From assembly GCA_003216295.1 (NCBI GenBank), contig QCJB01000013.1, forward strand, positions 1-34,935: DNA of 34,935 nt, read 5' to 3'. Position 1 is the stretch's first letter. Each line of letters starts with the position of its first letter. A program made the translations under genes and the position numbers. The stretch comes from Prochlorococcus sp. AG-402-P16 (GTDB lineage Bacteria; Cyanobacteriota; Cyanobacteriia; PCC-6307; Cyanobiaceae). Below, one piece after another: positions 22,630-31,537 of the stretch. The notes below the pieces were generated by a model. That model was not told the DNA's origin. It ran no database searches and was given only the letters and a program-made list of their open reading frames with translations.

Positions 22630-23313
22630 ATGAGATCACAGCCTTCACAAGAAGCTTCTTTTGATATTTCTAGTGTGATTCATCAAGCAGTATTGAATCC
22701 TCATTTGGATAAAGAAATGCTTGTTAAGATCTGTGATTCTTCTAAGCGAAATGGCTTTGGAGGCTTATGCACCAGTCTTTGTCATTTATCAATCGCACGT
22801 GAAAGGTTAGGGTCAAAAGGTAATACAAAATTAATATCAGTCATTGCGTTCCCTTTTGGTTTTATCCCGACGACTAACAAAATCAAAGAAGCCGAGTACG
22901 CAATCGAAGAAGGTGTAGAAGAATTAGATTTGGTTCCAAATTATTTTGCATTAAAAGAGAGAAATACTGAGCTTTTTGCTGAAGAAATCAACCAAATAAG
23001 TGAGCTTGGCGTTCCAGTTAGAGTAATAATTGATTCAAATATATTTTTTGACTCACAACAACTTGCAGTAGCAATCAATGCTTCAATTGATGCAGGTGCA
23101 CATGGAATTCAATTGGGAAATGGTTTTGGTCCAGCCATTACAAATACTCAAACCAAAAATCTATCAGAAATAATAAAAAAACGTTGTTCAATTAAAGCTG
23201 TTGGAGGTATAAAAACTTTTGACCATGCACTTGGACTTGCTGAATCAGGGGCAACATTTATTGGTACAAGCTTTGGATTTGAAATTATCCAAGAGCTAAT
23301 GAAAAAGGACTAA
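22630..23313 (+). CDS. deoC: DeoC-family (deoxyribose-phosphate aldolase-like) protein lacking the Schiff-base lysine
   Basis: A 227-residue TIM-barrel protein of the DeoC family, whose standard members cleave 2-deoxyribose-5-phosphate through a lysine Schiff base. Family parts are visible: GFGGLCTSL (43-51), VIAFPFGFIPTTNKIKEAEY (71-90), EELDLVPNYFALK (97-109), and SIKAVGGIKT (187-196) with the relay lysine K189. At the Schiff-base position, where E. coli has FIKTSTG (Lys167), this protein reads GIQLGNGFG, so Q161 stands in place of Lys. Classical aldolase activity is therefore doubtful. Its TAA shares one base with the ATG of recO (TAATG). Confidence 0.8.
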   Translation: MRSQPSQEASFDISSVIHQAVLNPHLDKEMLVKICDSSKRNGFGGLCTSLCHLSIARERLGSKGNTKLISVIAFPFGFIPTTNKIKEAEYAIEEGVEELDLVPNYFALKERNTELFAEEINQISELGVPVRVIIDSNIFFDSQQLAVAINASIDAGAHGIQLGNGFGPAITNTQTKNLSEIIKKRCSIKAVGGIKTFDHALGLAESGATFIGTSFGFEIIQELMKKD

Positions 23314-24113
23314 TGACTCTCACTCAAAGAGTTAAGGGTCTATCCCTAAAAGTTGGGCCGCTAGGCGAAAATGATAGGCTTTTAACTTTATTGACTGACG
23401 AAAATGGAATAACTCGTTTAGCGATACCTGGAGCAAGAAAGCCTAAAAGCAGACTTGCTGCTACATCCCCTTTTAATTTTTTAGACTTACACATAGTCGG
23501 CAAAAAAAATCTTAAGCGCGTTACACAAATAAAGATTCTTAAGAGTTATGGAAACCTAGGAAAATATATAGAGACTCTCTCCGCAGCACAAGCAATTTCA
23601 GAATTAATAATAATTATGGTTGGTAATGACAACCCCCAAAGGGATCTTCTTAAACTAGTACTACTTCATCTAAACAGACTAGATGATTTACATAAAACAG
23701 AGTTTGATTCATTGCAAGCTCTAGCAATAAGCGTTCAATCATGTATACATTTATTAGCCCTAGGAGGATATTGCTTACCACTTCAAAATTGTTGTCGCTC
23801 TGGTTCGAAGCTAATCCCACCAATCGGAAAATGGAGCTGGAAATGCAGCTTTATTCCTCAAGAAGGATTTGCTATTGGGACAATACCTAATACTAGTATT
23901 GAACTGAATCCCTCAGAACTTGCTCTACTTCAAAGATTATTACAAGAAAAAATCCCATTTCATAGCAATGGAAATTTATTAGGTCCTAAACATGTTTGGT
24001 TGAAATTATTGAATGTAGTTGAAGTCTGGATCGATGTTAACTTACAAAAACGAATTACATCTCTAGCAATGATGAGAGAAATTCTAATTAGCAATGATCT
24101 CAAGACTAAGTAG
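23313..24113 (+). CDS. recO: DNA repair protein RecO
   Basis: A 266-residue RecO, which helps load RecA onto SSB-coated single-stranded DNA together with RecR. The N-terminal OB-like domain starts MTLTQRVKGLSLKVGPLGEN and contains RLLTLLTDENGITRLAIPGA. The helical middle has ETLSAAQAISELIIIMVG. The Cys-containing region CLPLQNCCRSGSKL and a later Cys (WSWKCSF) correspond to the RecO zinc-finger area, though the spacing is irregular. The start overlaps the stop of the DeoC-like gene. Confidence 0.92.
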   Translation: MTLTQRVKGLSLKVGPLGENDRLLTLLTDENGITRLAIPGARKPKSRLAATSPFNFLDLHIVGKKNLKRVTQIKILKSYGNLGKYIETLSAAQAISELIIIMVGNDNPQRDLLKLVLLHLNRLDDLHKTEFDSLQALAISVQSCIHLLALGGYCLPLQNCCRSGSKLIPPIGKWSWKCSFIPQEGFAIGTIPNTSIELNPSELALLQRLLQEKIPFHSNGNLLGPKHVWLKLLNVVEVWIDVNLQKRITSLAMMREILISNDLKTK

Positions 24114-24228
24114 ACATATGATTAATAAAAAGTTAATTACTAGATTGAGCCTTATCTATAAATTATTAACAATAGTTTTAGAACAAGTATGAAATAACTG
24201 CTAATTTAAAATACCGATTTTTTTTAGT

Positions 24229-25503
24229 TTGACTCATATCGCCTGGCTAGGCAAAAAAACGCCATTTTGTGGGAATGTCTGTTACGGACTAACCACAACA
24301 GAAGAGCTTAGAGAAAGAGGACATCAAATAAGTTTTATTCACTTTGATAACCCACGCAGAGAGGGAAACAATAAGACTTCCTTACTCGCAAATGATCCCG
24401 ATGTAAGTCTTCCTTATTTAATTAAGTCTCAGGTTTATACCATCCCTTCTCTAAATGCACAAAGAGAACTTAGAGAGTCTCTCTCAAGACTGAAGCCAGA
24501 TTTAGTTCATGCAAGCCTAACTCTTTCACCATTAGATTTTCGCCTACCTGAGCTATGTCATCAACTTGATTTACCTTTAATTGCAACTTTTCACCCAGCT
24601 TTTGATGCAAAACTAAGAAATCTTACCGCTAATACACAGCAACTAACATACCAACTTTATGCACCATCATTAGCCAAGTATGACAAAGTCATTGTTTTTT
24701 CAGATATGCAAGCAGAAGTCCTTGCAAAACTTGGAGTCAAGGAGAACAGAATCGATGTAATACCTAACGGTATTGATATCAAAAAATGGAAGCCCCTTAA
24801 TCCAAGTAATTCTCTAAACAAGCTTCAATTTGAAATAAAAGAGAGACTGGGAACTCAAAGAATTTTCATTTATATGGGCAGAATAGCATCTGAAAAAAAT
24901 GTTGAGGCATTACTTCGTGCATGGAGATCTGCCCATCTAAAAGGATGTCGTCTAGTAATTGTAGGTGATGGCCCATTAAGGCCTACTCTCGAAAATAATT
25001 CAATCTTCAATAGAGAAGACAACGTTATTTGGTGGGGATATGAAGCAGATCAAAACAAGAGAATCGCTCTTTTACAACTAGCTGAGGTATTTTTACTTCC
25101 TAGTCTTGTAGAAGGATTATCTATCGCTTTACTTGAGGCGATGGCTACGGGTACAGCATGCGTAGCAACTGATGCAGGAGCAGATGGAGAAGTCCTTGAT
25201 AATGGTGCAGGAATTGTTTTGAATACCGAAGGAGTCACCTCTCAATTAAGGACACTTTTACCTGTTTTGCGCGATCAACCAGTTCTTACACATGAGTTAG
25301 GTAGACGTGCACGTTTAAGAGTAGAAGAAAAATATACACTTCAACAAAATATTGATTCAATTGAAAATCTTTATACAAATGTTCTAAATTCATCTAATTC
25401 GAAGCCTCCTCAGCCAATTGACGACTCTTCTGAGCTGCCAAGACAATTGCTTCAATTAAAGCAGATCTCAACCCCGCAAATTCAAGGTGTCGAAGAGCAC
25501 TAA
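24229..25503 (+). CDS. GT4-family glycosyltransferase, possibly DGDG synthase type
   Basis: A 424-residue GT-B enzyme. The N-terminal acceptor domain starts MTHIAWLGKKTPFCGNVCYG. The nucleotide-sugar domain has YMGRIASEKNVEALLRAW and the EX7E signature within EGLSIALLEAMATGT, then DAGADGEVLDNGAGIV. The start is TTG 24229, the only candidate near the conserved IAWLGKK. The IAWLGKK-PFCGNV start recalls cyanobacterial DgdA (digalactosyldiacylglycerol synthase), but this is from memory and unsure; SqdX is less likely as its start differs. The last 36 residues, from SNSKPPQPIDD on, lie antisense to proC and look unlike a folded domain. Confidence 0.85.
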   Translation: MTHIAWLGKKTPFCGNVCYGLTTTEELRERGHQISFIHFDNPRREGNNKTSLLANDPDVSLPYLIKSQVYTIPSLNAQRELRESLSRLKPDLVHASLTLSPLDFRLPELCHQLDLPLIATFHPAFDAKLRNLTANTQQLTYQLYAPSLAKYDKVIVFSDMQAEVLAKLGVKENRIDVIPNGIDIKKWKPLNPSNSLNKLQFEIKERLGTQRIFIYMGRIASEKNVEALLRAWRSAHLKGCRLVIVGDGPLRPTLENNSIFNREDNVIWWGYEADQNKRIALLQLAEVFLLPSLVEGLSIALLEAMATGTACVATDAGADGEVLDNGAGIVLNTEGVTSQLRTLLPVLRDQPVLTHELGRRARLRVEEKYTLQQNIDSIENLYTNVLNSSNSKPPQPIDDSSELPRQLLQLKQISTPQIQGVEEH

Positions 25504-26236
25504 TTGTTGTCCCACCAGGAGAGGCAACCATATCTTTAAGCTCTGCAGGGTGTAAACCTTTCTTCCTTAATAGCGTAGCTGAACCTGAAAGGGTTTTATG
25601 AGCCAATTCATTAGACAAGTTTCGTGGCAAACCAGCCGCGACAGCCCCATCAGCCATTGCTTCAATTACTAAAGCTATGTAAGCAGGTCCTGAAGAAGTT
25701 AAAGCTAAGAAAGAATCAAGTTGCTGCTCCGGTAATTCAAAGATTTCACTTATTGGTTCAAAAAGTTTCCTAACAGTGGTCTTCTGAGCAAAAGTTATAT
25801 CATCCCCCCAAGCCAAGCCTGTCAAGCCTGATCCCACAAGGGAAGGGGTGTTTGGGACTGCTCTTACACATGTATGCTTAGGAAAGGCTTCCTGAAGGCT
25901 TGCTAAGTTGATCCCAGCCAAAACTGAAATCAACAAAGGTTTAGGTATCTGGTCACCAACTTGAACTGTTGATACCAATTCTTTGATTTTTCCAAATTGC
26001 TGAGGTTTTATAGCCAACAATTTCAAAGGTGAACTCCAAGCCTCTTTAGATAAATAATCTTCACTAGAAACTACTCTTACACCTGCTGGGAGATCAATCA
26101 ATGCAGGAGAGACGCTTGAGGGACTACCAACAATGCCAAAAACCTGTTCAGGCTCATATTCACCTCTTTCCAAAAGAGGTGAAATAATAGCTTTTGCAAT
26201 TCGGCCCAGGCCTATTACGCCAATAGATACTTCCAA
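25394..26236 (-). CDS. proC: Pyrroline-5-carboxylate reductase
   Basis: A 280-residue enzyme reducing pyrroline-5-carboxylate to proline with NAD(P)H. The Rossmann start IGVIGLGRIAKAI, then RAVPNTPSLVGSGLTGLAWG, the C-terminal signature ALTSSGPAYIALVIEAMADG with GAVAAGLPR, and DMVASPGGTTISALRHLE (active-site region) are all present. The end GLRSALIEAIVLAAQKSRQL is family-typical, which shows that the overlap of 110 bases with the convergent glycosyltransferase is real on this side. The start is TTG at 26236. It follows sepF by 13 bases. Confidence 0.96.
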   Translation of the reverse strand: MEVSIGVIGLGRIAKAIISPLLERGEYEPEQVFGIVGSPSSVSPALIDLPAGVRVVSSEDYLSKEAWSSPLKLLAIKPQQFGKIKELVSTVQVGDQIPKPLLISVLAGINLASLQEAFPKHTCVRAVPNTPSLVGSGLTGLAWGDDITFAQKTTVRKLFEPISEIFELPEQQLDSFLALTSSGPAYIALVIEAMADGAVAAGLPRNLSNELAHKTLSGSATLLRKKGLHPAELKDMVASPGGTTISALRHLEFAGLRSALIEAIVLAAQKSRQLAEEASN

Positions 26237-26249
26237 TCTATTAGATCTT

Positions 26250-26825
26250 TCAAAGAGCGGTCGCTATTGTCTCCCCCCATGCAGGCTCTGGCGCAGGGCT
26301 TGACTCTTTAGCAATCAAGTCTGAACCTCTATTAGGCATATTTGAGGGAGATGCCTCTTCTTGGAAAGAATTAGTCACCGTTACACATGAAGGAGCAAAG
26401 AGGAAAATACTTTCTCCCACTCTTTCTTGATGCCCATCTATTGCAAATGTTCCTCCGGCGACAAAATCCACAGCTCTTTGAGCCTGGTCAGGATCCATCA
26501 TTGTGAGGTTTAAAATAACGGTTTTTCGCTCTCGCAAAGCTTGTATCACTCTCGGCATCTCATCAAAACTACGAGGTTCCATTAAACTAACCTCAGAACC
26601 AGTTGTTGAAATTCCTGGCATGCCAATAACATTTGAGGTAGCAAAACCACTACGGCCATCAAAAGGATTTGCTTGAGACATTGTTGTCATCTCTCCATTA
26701 CTTTCTTTCTTTGTCCTATTAAAATTTTCAAAGTCATCGCTTGTTTCGTAATCGAGCTCATCAAAATCACTATCAAGAAAGTCATCGCCAGCGACGACAG
26801 CACGAAGACGGGAAATAAGCGACAC
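26250..26825 (-). CDS. sepF: Cell division protein SepF
   Basis: A 191-residue protein that anchors and bundles FtsZ at the division ring. The short amphipathic start ([20 protein letters not shown]) is the usual membrane-binding helix, followed by an acidic linker (about 18-75). The SepF core is clear: [58 protein letters not shown]. After it comes a variable tail. The start is GTG 26825. It is followed closely by proC, an arrangement also found in other bacteria, so the two are probably cotranscribed. Confidence 0.95.
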   Translation of the reverse strand: MSLISRLRAVVAGDDFLDSDFDELDYETSDDFENFNRTKKESNGEMTTMSQANPFDGRSGFATSNVIGMPGISTTGSEVSLMEPRSFDEMPRVIQALRERKTVILNLTMMDPDQAQRAVDFVAGGTFAIDGHQERVGESIFLFAPSCVTVTNSFQEEASPSNMPNRGSDLIAKESSPAPEPAWGETIATAL

Positions 26826-26981
26826 CAGTTAATCCTCTCGGGATGATTTGTTAAAAAGTTGGATAGACCAACAAAAGATACATCTTCAGCTATTTGAAGA
26901 ATGAACCATATACCTAAATAACGTTCCTTATGTTAAGCGGCAAGCTTTTTTATTACTTTTTTCATATCTCTGACTATTAAT

Positions 26982-27623
26982 TTAAGCCTGACGTTTCCCA
27001 AACAAAAGCGAGCCTAAGCGTATCCAAGTAGCTCCGCCTTCTACAGCCTCTTCCCAGTCATCACTCATTCCCATTGAACAATCCCTTAAATTCAATTGAT
27101 TTGCAAGATTTCTACAGTCACAAAACAAATCTTTTCTTTGCTTTAAATCAAGAGATTTGGGAGGAATTGCCATTAATCCAATCACATGAATATTCTTTAA
27201 GAGAATAATTTTGGACCAACTATCCAAAAGATCTTGTTTAAGAAATCCACCCTTTGAGGGATCCTCTCTAAATTTAACTTGTAAAAATATTTTTGGAATT
27301 TTTTTTTCTTCTATTGAAATTCTAGAAATTCGCTCAAGCAAAGGCACAGAATCAACAGAATGGATAAAATTAAATTCTTTAATCACTCCTCTTACTTTAT
27401 TTTTCTGTAAACCCCCCACAAAATGCCACCGAAGTTGATTTAAATCATGAAGAGCATTTTTTTTTGGAATGGCTTCCTGTAAACGACTTTCTCCAAAATC
27501 CACCTGACCATGACTGGCAAGATTACGTATAGATTCTTGATGATGACCTTTGCTTACAGCAAGCAAACTTACCCCAAAAGGTAATGAGCTTTTTATTTTC
27601 TTTAATTCATTAATATTGTTCAA
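26982..27623 (-). CDS. pipY: PLP-binding protein PipY (YggS/PROSC family)
   Basis: A 213-residue single-domain TIM-barrel PLP protein of the YggS/PROSC group, which has no known catalytic role but keeps PLP and amino/keto acid balance. The PLP lysine is K25 in LLAVSKGHHQE. Other marks are FGESRLQEAIPKKNAL, WHFVGGLQKNKVR, IHSVDSVPLLERIS, GLMAIPP and the phosphate loop SMGMSDDWEEAVEGGATWIR. The start is TTG 27623, seven bases after the pipX stop. The pipX-pipY pairing is conserved in cyanobacteria and links the gene to nitrogen signalling. Confidence 0.94.
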   Translation of the reverse strand: MNNINELKKIKSSLPFGVSLLAVSKGHHQESIRNLASHGQVDFGESRLQEAIPKKNALHDLNQLRWHFVGGLQKNKVRGVIKEFNFIHSVDSVPLLERISRISIEEKKIPKIFLQVKFREDPSKGGFLKQDLLDSWSKIILLKNIHVIGLMAIPPKSLDLKQRKDLFCDCRNLANQLNLRDCSMGMSDDWEEAVEGGATWIRLGSLLFGKRQA

Positions 27624-27630
27624 AATTTAA

Positions 27631-27897
27631 TCAAATAAAGGTTTGATTAAAAAGTTCCTGCCACAAAGAAAGACTGGAATTTTTCTCACGCCTACATTTA
27701 GTCAAATTCATTTCTGCATAATGCCTGGCATCCATATAAGGAATAACTTCAAATTCTGCTCCCCTTGACTGTAAAGTGACCAAAAAAAATATTTTTTGAG
27801 CATATAGAGTTGCATATACATCTCTACCATTGCTGGCTGGCGACACTAGGTATAGCATTCCAAAAGTAGGATGATTTAGATAGCGTTCAGCAGTCAA
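27631..27897 (-). CDS. pipX: PII-interacting protein X (NtcA coactivator)
   Basis: An 88-residue protein. PipX binds either the PII protein or the transcription factor NtcA and thus couples 2-oxoglutarate and energy state to nitrogen gene expression. The Tudor-like domain is clear: RYLNHPTFGMLYLVSPASNG, VYATLYAQKIFFLVTLQSRG (with the family's LYAQ-x-x-FFLV), FEVIPYMDARHYAEM, then the C-terminal helices ending LWQELFNQTFI, like the family's QVFKQTFL. The start is TTG 27897, fixed by alignment of YLNHPTFG with known PipX. It is 17 bases after ecfT and is followed by pipY. Confidence 0.95.
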   Translation of the reverse strand: MTAERYLNHPTFGMLYLVSPASNGRDVYATLYAQKIFFLVTLQSRGAEFEVIPYMDARHYAEMNLTKCRREKNSSLSLWQELFNQTFI

Positions 27898-27914
27898 ATT
27901 TTAATTCTTTTAAT

Positions 27915-28829
27915 TTAAGATGTACCATACATAAAACGAATGCTAATAGCTATCAAAAGTAAAAAAAACGACCCTAAATTCATCAGCAAATATCTAGAAT
28001 TAATAACAATGGAAGGGCGAAGATCTTCTGAGGACAACCAAAGCCCCTCTCTTAACATCAAAGCGTCGGCTCCTTGCTCAGCTCTCAGCAAAATATTTGA
28101 TAACAATCTTTCACCTAGAGATAGAAACAAACCCAATGTATTTTTAAGACCTAGCTTTTTATAATCAATTGCTCTTACTGCAATCGAGCGAAATAGATTT
28201 TGAAGTTCCTCTTGAACTAATGGCAAAAACCTCAAGGCTAAAAGAAGTTGAAAAGACAACTTTTCCAGAGGAACTCCCAATAAGCTTAGAGGCGAAAAAA
28301 ACCACCTTATTGCCCAAACGAGATCCTCTGGAGGAGTAGTAATTAGCATCAAATTAACACTATGAATTACTGTAAAAATAAGAGTAGAAGTCTTAATTCC
28401 TAACTCTGCGGAGCGACGATCAACAATTAAAGTTCCTAAGGATAGGCCTCCGAAGTTAAAAGGTCCCAACCTAAATATTTCCCAAGATTTAACAGGAAGA
28501 ATCGCCTCAGGTATCTCACCAGCCCCTCTGATTGTCAATTCATTTGATACATCACTCGCAGGCAAAATAATAGATAAAACTCCAACAATCAAAGAAAGTA
28601 CTAATAAAAAACACAGAGACCTCCACCAAATACGAGGATGCAAAAAACTACAAAATGTAATCAAAAGAAGAACACCTACTGTTGAAATCCTCCAGATGGA
28701 GTTAGCAAGAATAGGACTCAACAAAAACAAAAGAATCCAAGAAAGTTTAATTCGAGGATCAATAAAACGAAGCCAGCCAGATTTACCAGCGATATATTGA
28801 CCAATTGGAATCTTTTTCAACCAATCCAT
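27915..28829 (-). CDS. EcfT-type transmembrane subunit of an ECF transporter (CbiQ family)
   Basis: A 304-residue membrane protein with about five helices, for example LSWILLFLLSPILANSI near 29-45 and LLLITFCSFLHP. It belongs to the CbiQ/EcfT family of energy-coupling-factor transporters: PRIKLSWILLF near the start, the internal LEKLSFQLLLALRFLPLVQE, and the coupling motif LLRAEQGADALMLREG that contacts the ATPases. In cyanobacteria this gene commonly sits beside der and pipX, and its substrate-binding partner is not obvious. No ATPase or S-component gene is nearby, so the substrate (vitamin or metal) remains open. It follows der by nine bases. Confidence 0.85.
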   Translation of the reverse strand: MDWLKKIPIGQYIAGKSGWLRFIDPRIKLSWILLFLLSPILANSIWRISTVGVLLLITFCSFLHPRIWWRSLCFLLVLSLIVGVLSIILPASDVSNELTIRGAGEIPEAILPVKSWEIFRLGPFNFGGLSLGTLIVDRRSAELGIKTSTLIFTVIHSVNLMLITTPPEDLVWAIRWFFSPLSLLGVPLEKLSFQLLLALRFLPLVQEELQNLFRSIAVRAIDYKKLGLKNTLGLFLSLGERLLSNILLRAEQGADALMLREGLWLSSEDLRPSIVINSRYLLMNLGSFFLLLIAISIRFMYGTS

Positions 28830-28838
28830 AAATAAATA

Positions 28839-30209
28839 TTATTGCGAAGGCCCTTTTTGCTGTCGTGCTAAATCTCTTTCAACATCGCGTTGCTGCTTCC
28901 CTCTCCAAAATAATTTTATAGGAGTTCCCTCAAAACCTAAGCCCTCTCTAATTTGTCTTTCTATATATCTGCGATAAGTGTCTCCAAACAATTTAGGTTC
29001 ATTCACAAACAGAGTAAAGCTTGGAGGATTAATAGCTACTTGCGTGCCGTAATAAAGGCGACCTTGTTTTCCTCCTCTGGTGGTCGGAGGGCTTCTCCAT
29101 CTCAATGCTTCGGTAAGTACTTCATTAACAATCGAAGTACTTACTCTTCTTTTGTTTTGATCAACAGCCAAAGTAGCCAATGCAAAAATACCTTCTACTC
29201 TTTGTCCAGTGATTGCTGAAGTAAATATCATTTCAGCCCAATCAAGAAAATAAAGCTTTGAACGAAAATCTTTTTCCATTGAAGACATTGTATGACTATC
29301 TTTTTCTATTGCATCCCATTTATTGACAACTATCACACATGCTCTTCCTTCCTGCTCGATTCTACCTGCTAGTCTTTGATCTTGTTCTGTGACACCATCC
29401 AAAGCATCTATAACTAATACACAAACGTCGCTTCTCTCTATCGCCTTAAAACTTCTATTGATACCAAAGAATTCTGGCCCATAATTGACGCTTCTACGTC
29501 TACGTATTCCCGCAGTATCTAATAATTTCCATTGCTGATCTTGATGAGTTATTCGAGTATCAATTGTATCTCTAGTCGTTCCCCTAATAGAACTCACTAT
29601 AGCTCTTGTTTCTCCACAAATAGAATTAAGAAGACTAGACTTTCCTACATTTGGTCTTCCAATAATTGCCAATTGAATAGGATTATCACTAACTTCATCT
29701 AAATCTTTAGAGGGAAATAAAGAAATTACCTGATCAAGGAGATCACCAGTTCCTACACCATGTATTGCAGAAATTGGATAAGGCTCTCCAAGTCCAAGCT
29801 TCCAAAATTCAGCTGCCATTGCTAACCCTTGCTCTGGAGATTCACATTTATTAACTACCACTATTGTTTTACATGAGTGGGGTCTCAGAAATTCAGCAAT
29901 CGATTCATCTGCAGTGGTAACACCTTCCTGTCCATCAACAATCACTAATGCAACGATAGATTCCTCAAGCGCAAGATTCGCCTGTTCTCTTATTTCTGGT
30001 AGGAATTCACTATCGTCATCAAAAACTAATCCTCCAGTATCTACAACCTTAAAATCCCTATCTCTCCAGAAACCATCTTGATAAGCTCGGTCTCTAGTCA
30101 CACCAGGTTCATCATGAACAATGGCTTGCCTACTTTGACATAAACGATTTACCAATGTCGATTTACCAACATTTGGACGACCAATTATTGCAACTATTGG
30201 TAGCGCCAA
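28839..30209 (-). CDS. der: Ribosome-assembly GTPase Der (EngA)
   Basis: A 456-residue protein with two tandem GTPase domains, needed for maturation of the 50S ribosomal subunit. Domain 1 has [10 protein letters not shown] (10-19), [12 protein letters not shown] and NKCE; domain 2 has [10 protein letters not shown] (about 182-191), [20 protein letters not shown] and NKWD. The C-terminal KH-like domain ends with [20 protein letters not shown]. The start is TTG 30209. It is the first gene of a tight minus-strand set der-ecfT-pipX-pipY. Confidence 0.97.
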   Translation of the reverse strand: MALPIVAIIGRPNVGKSTLVNRLCQSRQAIVHDEPGVTRDRAYQDGFWRDRDFKVVDTGGLVFDDDSEFLPEIREQANLALEESIVALVIVDGQEGVTTADESIAEFLRPHSCKTIVVVNKCESPEQGLAMAAEFWKLGLGEPYPISAIHGVGTGDLLDQVISLFPSKDLDEVSDNPIQLAIIGRPNVGKSSLLNSICGETRAIVSSIRGTTRDTIDTRITHQDQQWKLLDTAGIRRRRSVNYGPEFFGINRSFKAIERSDVCVLVIDALDGVTEQDQRLAGRIEQEGRACVIVVNKWDAIEKDSHTMSSMEKDFRSKLYFLDWAEMIFTSAITGQRVEGIFALATLAVDQNKRRVSTSIVNEVLTEALRWRSPPTTRGGKQGRLYYGTQVAINPPSFTLFVNEPKLFGDTYRRYIERQIREGLGFEGTPIKLFWRGKQQRDVERDLARQQKGPSQ

Positions 30210-30305
30210 ATTTCTTTTCCTTTCATAAGGTTTTTTGTCCTTTACAGGTCAAAATTGACATTAATTCTTCATTCTACAAGTATGAGTAAAGAGTAGTAAT
30301 CCAAC

Positions 30306-30512
30306 ATGAGATTTAAAACTCAAGCGTCCCTGAAAAGATTAACCTCTAAAAAAAAGGATAATTCCCAGAGAAGGCCTTCCATACCAACGATACTACTAAT
30401 AATGATAGTTTTTCTTCAATTGCCCATTTCACTTCAAGCCTCTTTTAAAATAATTTGCTTATTTTCTGAATCAAGCACAACAGATAAGACTTTATTTTTT
30501 TGCGATGACTAA
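30306..30512 (+). CDS. Small exported or membrane protein
   Basis: A 68-residue frame from ATG 30306: a very basic start (KTQASLKRLTSKKKDNSQRR), a hydrophobic segment (TILLIMIVFLQLPISLQA, about 28-45) that could be a signal peptide with LQA cut site or an anchor, then a short end with two Cys (IICLFSESS and LFFCDD). It lies 22 bases before dus on the same strand and divergent from der. No family is recognised. Confidence 0.45.
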   Translation: MRFKTQASLKRLTSKKKDNSQRRPSIPTILLIMIVFLQLPISLQASFKIICLFSESSTTDKTLFFCDD

Positions 30513-30534
30513 TAAATCTCACATCACCTAAGAA

Positions 30535-31527
30535 ATGAAAAAATTACCTCCAATTTTTTTATCAGGGAATGGGACCGCTAGATATTTAGAATGCCCAATT
30601 ATTCAATCTCCACTAGCTGGAGTTAGCGACCAAATATTTAGGCAATTAGTCCGTAGATGGTCTCCAAAAGCTTTACTTTTCACGGAAATGGTAAATGCTA
30701 AAAGTCTTGAATTGGGGCATGGAGAACAAAAGGTCTTGGAGCTTTCAGAAGAATGCGGACCAATTGGTGTTCAACTTTTTGACCATAGACCAGATTCAAT
30801 GATTGAGGCCGCTCGCAAAGCTGAATCTTCTGGAGCATTTCTAGTAGATATAAATATGGGATGCCCTGTCAAAAAAATTGCAAAGAAAGGAGGTGGAAGT
30901 GCTCTATTAAAAGAACCAGAACTAGCTCAGGCAATTGTTAGGAAAGTATCTAAAGCCATATCAATTCCATTAACAGTAAAAATAAGATTAGGATGGTGCG
31001 AAGAAACTAGTGACCCAATATCTTTTGCCTTAGGGCTTCAGGATGCTGGTGCTCAGTTAATAACCGTTCATGGTCGAACAAGAAAGCAAGGATTTTCTGG
31101 GACTTCAAACTGGGAAGCTATTGCAAAAATAAAACAATCATTAGAAATACCTGTCATAGCAAATGGTGACATAAAAAACTCAAAAGATGCAATCGAATGC
31201 CTTGAAATTACAAATGCTGATGGAGTAATGATTGGGAGAGCAAGTATGGGGGCTCCATGGCTGATTGGGCAAATTGATGAAGAGCTCAAAAATCAGAAAA
31301 CTTTTAAAATCCCTAATGCAAAGATGAAACTAAGTTTGTCATTAGAGCAACTAAAATTACTTCTTTTCAAGAAAGGAAATCACGGACTTTTAATTGCACG
31401 AAAGCACATGAATTGGACATGTAAGGGGTTTCCTGGCGCCTCTGAACTTCGACATAAATTAGTCAGAACAAATGATCCAAGAGAAGCAATAAAACTTCTT
31501 GAAGAAGAAATTTTAAAATTGATCTAA
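30535..31527 (+). CDS. dus: tRNA-dihydrouridine synthase
   Basis: A 330-residue flavoenzyme that reduces uridines in tRNA loops to dihydrouridine. FMN-barrel motifs are present: IIQSPLAGVSDQIFRQLVRR, LFTEMVNAKSL, GVQLFDHRPDSM, the Dus signature DINMGCPVKKIAKKGGGSAL with active-site Cys, IPLTVKIRLGW, LITVHGRTRKQGFSG, VIANGDIKNS and VMIGRASMGAPW. The C-terminal helical part (HMNWTCKGFPGASELRHKL) binds tRNA. It belongs to the bacterial NifR3/DusB-like type. Its end meets the convergent cobI after ten bases. Confidence 0.96.
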   Translation: MKKLPPIFLSGNGTARYLECPIIQSPLAGVSDQIFRQLVRRWSPKALLFTEMVNAKSLELGHGEQKVLELSEECGPIGVQLFDHRPDSMIEAARKAESSGAFLVDINMGCPVKKIAKKGGGSALLKEPELAQAIVRKVSKAISIPLTVKIRLGWCEETSDPISFALGLQDAGAQLITVHGRTRKQGFSGTSNWEAIAKIKQSLEIPVIANGDIKNSKDAIECLEITNADGVMIGRASMGAPWLIGQIDEELKNQKTFKIPNAKMKLSLSLEQLKLLLFKKGNHGLLIARKHMNWTCKGFPGASELRHKLVRTNDPREAIKLLEEEILKLI

Positions 31528-31537
31528 AAATTTTAAG

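Noticed and set aside
24229-25503. SqdX (sulfolipid synthase) as the identity of the glycosyltransferase
   Set aside because: As I recall, SqdX begins with a different conserved N terminus (IALFTETFLP type); the IAWLGKK-PFCGNV start points to another GT4 group.
27211-27438. Plus-strand frame inside pipY
   Set aside because: Antisense shadow of a conserved gene.
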